Below are positions 6,943 to 9,790 of a stretch of 9,790 nt of DNA, piece after piece. Position 1 is the stretch's first letter. Each line of letters opens with the position of its first letter. The translations under genes were made by a program, and so were the position numbers. Origin of the DNA: JBCBSS01 sp039819065 (lineage in GTDB: Bacteria > Bacteroidota > Bacteroidia > Cytophagales > Cyclobacteriaceae); assembly GCA_039819065.1 (NCBI GenBank), contig JBCBSS010000206.1:1-9790 (forward strand). The letters run 5' to 3'. Under the pieces are notes generated by a model, which worked only from the letters and a program-made list of their open reading frames with translations, ran no database searches and was not told the origin of the DNA.

Positions 6943-9402
6943 ATGATCCGATTCAGTGACCTACCAGATATCACTCAGGGCCAACTGGCTCAACTACATC
7001 GCGATCAGGAAATCACTGGCTTGTCGATAGACAGCCGCAAAGCTCAAAATCGGGAAGGTGTTGTTTTTCTGGCTATAAAAGGAGAACGTCATGACGGGCA
7101 TGACTTCATTCAATCACTCTATGATAACGGTGTAAGGCAATTTGTTATTGAGAAAGACATTGATGCCGATAAATACCCGGAAGCGAATATACTACGTGTA
7201 CAAAGCAGTGTTGCAGCCCTTCAGCAAGTAGTAGCTAACCATCGCAGTCAATTCAATATTCCTGTCATTGGTATCACCGGAAGTAATGGCAAGACCATTA
7301 CCAAAGAATGGCTTTCTCAGCTTCTATCCCCCCATCGCAAGGTGATTAGCACACCTTATAGCTACAACTCTCAAGTTGGAGTGCCGTTGGCCGTATGGAG
7401 TATGAGTACGGCACATGAAATTGGCATATTCGAGGCAGGCATTTCCAAGCCTAATGAAATGGCTGTATTGAACAGTGTTATACAGCCAACCATCGGCATG
7501 CTAACCAATATTGGTTCGGCGCATGACGAAGGTTTTATAGACAGAAAACAGAAACTAGCAGAAAAAACCAAGCTGTTTGACGGGTGTGAGCTAGTAATCT
7601 ATTGCAAAGATCATCGGCTGGTGGATAGCGAGATGAAGAACTACCTTGACCCTAACCGTACCCAATTACTATCTTGGGGCAGGTCGTCGGATGCTGATAT
7701 AGTTGTCAACATTCAGCCAAAGCCTGCCAATTCATCAACTATTGAGATCGCTTTTCAATCTGCCAATTTCCAGTTCGAAGTGCCGTTTGCGGATGAAGCC
7801 TCAATTGAAAACCTCATGCACTGTATAGCCTATATGCTCTATGCGGGTTATACTCAATCGCAGATTCAGGAAGGGATCAAATCACTCAATAATGTAAAGA
7901 TGCGGTTGGAACTGAAGCAGGGTATCAATGGATGTTACCTAGTTGATGATTCGTACAATAATGATTTGGGTGGCTTAAATATTGCCCTCGATTTTCTCAG
8001 CCAGCAACAACAGCGAGATAAAAAGACAGTTATCCTATCCGATATCATGCAATCGGGTAGAAGTGAGGCCGAATTGTATCAACAGGTTAATCAATTGCTC
8101 GAGGATAAAGGTGTGGATAGGTTAATAGGAGTAGGTGATCAAATTTCAAGGCAAAAAGACCTTTTTAAGGTTGCCGCTGATTTCTACCAAGATACCGATA
8201 CGCTCATAAATGCGCTGGGTCAGATCAAATTCTCAAATGAAATGATCCTGGTCAAAGGAGCGAGGGAGTTTGAATTTGAGCGCATCGTAAGCAAGCTTCA
8301 GCAACGCATACACGGCACGGTACTCGAAATCGATCTTGATGCACTCACCCATAACCTCAATTTCTACAGATCAAAACTCAAACCTGGTACAGAACTGATG
8401 GTGATGGTCAAGGCGTTCGCCTATGGCAGCGGTAGCTTTGAAGTAGCCCATTTACTGCAATTTAACAAGGTAGATTATCTGGCGGTTGCCTACGTTGATG
8501 AAGGAGTAGCATTACGTCAGAATGGCATTACACTCCCCATTATGGTAATGAACCCGGGGCAAGACAACTTTGATCAATTGATGCAATATGATCTTGAACC
8601 TGAGATATATAGCCTTAGCCTTTTGAGCAAGTTGATCGGCTTTCTAGATGGTAGGCCTATCAAAATCCAGTTAAAGATAGAAACTGGTATGCATCGCTTA
8701 GGGTTTGAAAATAAGGATCTGAGCAACCTCATCAGCCTCTTGCAACAACACCCCAATATTCAAATCACCTGCATGTTTAGCCATCTGGCAGGTGCGGATG
8801 AATCCCAACACGATGCGTTTTCTAGGCAACAGGTCGAGGCTTTTAAAGATATGACCAATGCGTTAGAACAAGCACTGCATATCAAAGTAACCAAACATAT
8901 CCTCAATTCTGCTGGTATCGTCAGGTATCCAGAATATCATTTTGACATGGTGAGGCTGGGCATCGGTTTGTACGGCATTGAGGCCAATCAAATGGAGCAA
9001 AACGACCTGCGCAATATCAGCACGCTAAAAACCATTATTTCACAGATCAAGACAGTTGATAAAGGTGAAACCGTTGGGTATGGGAGAAAAGGTGAGGTGG
9101 TAAAAGCAAAGTCTAGGATCGCCACAATCGCTTTAGGTTATGCAGACGGCTTTAGCCGCGCTTTGAGCAATGGAGTAGGGGAAGTATTGATAAATGGGCA
9201 TATGGCACCGGTGATAGGCAATGTATGCATGGACATGACCATGATTGATATTACTGGCATTGATGCCAAAGAAGGTGATGAGGTGATCATTTTTGGAGAT
9301 GACCTATCCATACGCACCATGGCCGACAAGCTCAAGACAATTCCTTATGAAATTCTAACCAATGTCAGTCAACGGGTAAAGCGTGTATTCCACACTTCGT
9401 GA
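6943..9402 (+). CDS. murF/alr: Bifunctional MurF (UDP-MurNAc-tripeptide:D-Ala-D-Ala ligase) / alanine racemase
   Basis: 819 residues, two complete enzymes joined almost without linker. MurF (about 1-455) carries the P-loop GITGSNGKTITKEW (110-123, Lys117), FEAGISKP (163-170), TNIGSAHDEGF (188-198), DDSYNNDLGG (335-344) and VKGAREFEFERIV (437-449). It adds D-Ala-D-Ala to the UDP-MurNAc-tripeptide in the cytoplasm, using ATP. Alanine racemase (about 458-819) has the PLP lysine in VKAFAYGSG (Lys490), TGMHRLGF (581-588), SAGIVRYPEYHFDMVRLGIG (656-675), the catalytic tyrosine in VGYGRKG (Tyr713), GYADGFSR (732-739) and VCMDMTMID (761-769). It makes the D-alanine that Ddl and then MurF consume. This fusion is well known in Bacteroidota. 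The ATG at 6943 lies 9 bases past the DUF4105 stop, suggesting translational coupling. The end lies 5 bases from a convergent small gene. Confidence 0.97.
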   Translation: MIRFSDLPDITQGQLAQLHRDQEITGLSIDSRKAQNREGVVFLAIKGERHDGHDFIQSLYDNGVRQFVIEKDIDADKYPEANILRVQSSVAALQQVVANHRSQFNIPVIGITGSNGKTITKEWLSQLLSPHRKVISTPYSYNSQVGVPLAVWSMSTAHEIGIFEAGISKPNEMAVLNSVIQPTIGMLTNIGSAHDEGFIDRKQKLAEKTKLFDGCELVIYCKDHRLVDSEMKNYLDPNRTQLLSWGRSSDADIVVNIQPKPANSSTIEIAFQSANFQFEVPFADEASIENLMHCIAYMLYAGYTQSQIQEGIKSLNNVKMRLELKQGINGCYLVDDSYNNDLGGLNIALDFLSQQQQRDKKTVILSDIMQSGRSEAELYQQVNQLLEDKGVDRLIGVGDQISRQKDLFKVAADFYQDTDTLINALGQIKFSNEMILVKGAREFEFERIVSKLQQRIHGTVLEIDLDALTHNLNFYRSKLKPGTELMVMVKAFAYGSGSFEVAHLLQFNKVDYLAVAYVDEGVALRQNGITLPIMVMNPGQDNFDQLMQYDLEPEIYSLSLLSKLIGFLDGRPIKIQLKIETGMHRLGFENKDLSNLISLLQQHPNIQITCMFSHLAGADESQHDAFSRQQVEAFKDMTNALEQALHIKVTKHILNSAGIVRYPEYHFDMVRLGIGLYGIEANQMEQNDLRNISTLKTIISQIKTVDKGETVGYGRKGEVVKAKSRIATIALGYADGFSRALSNGVGEVLINGHMAPVIGNVCMDMTMIDITGIDAKEGDEVIIFGDDLSIRTMADKLKTIPYEILTNVSQRVKRVFHTS

Positions 9403-9407
9403 GTGCA

Positions 9408-9569
9408 TCAAAGACCACAGCCAAGGTTCTTTTTTAAATCCCTATCATCTGGTAGAATGCCCCGATTCTCGTTTTCTTGCGCTTCATCACTGACTTCGAA
9501 ATTATCGAGGTACTTTTTAAGCTTTTCTTGATCTATAGGCTTGGCCTTAAATTCTCTTTTCTCTTCCAT
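9408..9569 (-). CDS. Small hypothetical protein, 53 residues, C-terminal LGCG
   Basis: An ATG at 9569 opens a 53-codon frame ending in TGA at 9408-9410. The product is very hydrophilic and acidic/basic mixed: EEKREFKAKPIDQEKLKKYL at 2-21 looks helical, then an acidic stretch (SDEAQENENRG, 27-37), then ILPDDRDLKKNLGCGL at the C-terminus with its single Cys at 51. It has no signal peptide or membrane helix, so it should be cytoplasmic. I do not recognise a named family, though the composition and the well-formed end look like a real protein rather than chance, and I have a vague recollection of similar short Bacteroidota proteins. It converges on murF/alr with 5 bases between stops and diverges from the lipoprotein gene. 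A codon-level reading of the reverse strand confirmed the frame is unbroken. Confidence 0.57.
   Translation of the reverse strand: MEEKREFKAKPIDQEKLKKYLDNFEVSDEAQENENRGILPDDRDLKKNLGCGL
9410..9435 (+). terminator. Weak possible terminator for the DUF4105-murF/alr transcript
   Basis: AAAGACC (9410-9416) can pair with GGTTCTTT (9425-9432) with one bulged T, around an 8-base loop, followed by TTT at 9433-9435. It starts 8 bases after the murF/alr stop and lies inside the 3' end of the convergent small gene. The stem is short and imperfect. Confidence 0.33.
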
Positions 9570-9691
9570 CTTGATAAGATTTTAAACCGTAAAAATAAAA
9601 CCGTACTGGACAATGACTTTTTTAACACTATCTTCAGTAGAAAGCTATGTGTAACTCTTTATGTTACACAATAATATAACGAATATTGATA
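9570..9691. promoter_or_regulatory. Divergent intergenic region between the small gene and the lipoprotein gene
   Basis: 122 bases, strongly A/T-rich, separating two start codons that point away from each other, so it should hold both promoters. I find no exact TAnnTTTG box on either strand; TATTTTTA on the reverse strand (9590s) is the closest for the small gene. The notable element is the inverted repeat listed separately. Confidence 0.45.
9648..9670. repeat. Perfect 8-bp inverted repeat upstream of the lipoprotein gene (candidate operator)
   Basis: TGTGTAAC (9648-9655) and GTTACACA (9663-9670) are exact reverse complements with a 7-base spacer. The dyad ends 21 bases before the ATG at 9692. 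There is no T-run after it on the plus strand, so it looks more like a dimeric-repressor or activator site, or a leader hairpin, than a terminator. It does not match the classical CRP/FNR half-sites. Confidence 0.5.
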
Positions 9692-9790
9692 ATGAAAAAA
9701 TTCCCTGGACTTTTCAATTTAAACCTTGTTACCCTATCTCTAATAGGATTTCTTTGCGCTTGCACTGAAAAGAAAGAAGATACAATGGAT
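9692..9790 (+). CDS. Putative lipoprotein, N-terminal 33 codons only (runs off the window)
   Basis: ATG at 9692 starts MKKFPGLFNLNLVTLSLIGF, followed by LCACTEKKEDTMD; the frame is open to the edge. This is a type II signal peptide: two lysines, a hydrophobic core (about 10-22), then a lipobox-like L-C-A-C with the candidate lipidated Cys24, followed by Thr and a charged, hydrophilic tether. The +2 to +6 residues TEKKE put charge right after the Cys; surface-export signals of Bacteroidota lipoproteins can be charged at these positions, so outer-membrane or surface location is possible but not shown. The mature domain lies outside the window, so no function can be assigned. The inverted repeat at 9648-9670 is probably in its control region. 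Confidence 0.62.
   Translation, partial: MKKFPGLFNLNLVTLSLIGFLCACTEKKEDTMD

Noticed and set aside
6935..6946. Three-codon ATG-CGC-CTA-TGA frame overlapping the murF/alr start
   Set aside because: Overlap of ATG and TGA looks like an upstream micro-ORF, but so short a frame is expected by chance and the 9-base gap already explains coupling.
9477..9674. 65-residue rightward open frame
   Set aside because: It lies antisense to the 53-residue gene, has a low-complexity Phe/Leu/Lys-rich product, begins at a non-ATG codon and crosses the dyad.

Overview
The window looks like chromosomal housekeeping DNA from a free-living member of the Bacteroidota, most likely a Cytophagia/Cytophagales-type lineage. 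The evidence is a fused MurF-alanine racemase, a Lnb-N-terminal-domain (DUF4105) membrane protein, a short 76-residue pterin dehydratase, no obvious Shine-Dalgarno sequences before the genes, and two promoter-like sites with the Bacteroidota -7 element TAnnTTTG. I see no insertion sequence, phage gene, tRNA, rRNA or CRISPR array. No gap between genes exceeds about 125 bases.

Layout. Positions 2-127 hold the 3' end of a CorC/HlyC-type (hemolysin family) protein. A promoter-like site at 151-181 then leads into a membrane-anchored PpiD-like periplasmic chaperone (204-2327), closed by a strong hairpin terminator. Next come three small rightward genes: a DUF493/YbeD-like protein (2397-2669), a pterin-4a-carbinolamine dehydratase (2779-3009) and the 16S rRNA methyltransferase RsmI with a GTG start (3046-3729). 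A hairpin-forming gap precedes an inositol monophosphatase family enzyme (3821-4618). It converges, with a 6-base gap, on a leftward radical SAM/SPASM gene (4625-5647). That gene diverges from a DUF4105 membrane protein (5743-6933), which is followed 9 bases later by the bifunctional murF/alr gene (6943-9402). The right end holds a 53-codon leftward gene (9408-9569) and the start of a rightward lipoprotein gene (9692 to the window edge). The space between these two carries a perfect 8-bp inverted repeat.

How they may work together. Much of the window concerns the cell envelope: PpiD folds exported proteins, MurF-Alr makes D-alanine and adds D-Ala-D-Ala to the peptidoglycan precursor, DUF4105 is an exported membrane protein with a possible His/Cys active site, and the right end encodes a lipoprotein. 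RsmI, the dehydratase, DUF493 and the phosphatase are general housekeeping functions. The least understood parts are the radical SAM/SPASM-DUF4105 divergent pair, the 53-residue protein ending in a Gly-Cys-Gly motif, and the dyad upstream of the lipoprotein. I do not see convincing evidence of a new multi-gene system; these are leads rather than discoveries. Several apparent long starts use TTG or GTG, and I moved three of them to internal ATGs (3821, 5647, 5743) for reasons given in the entries.
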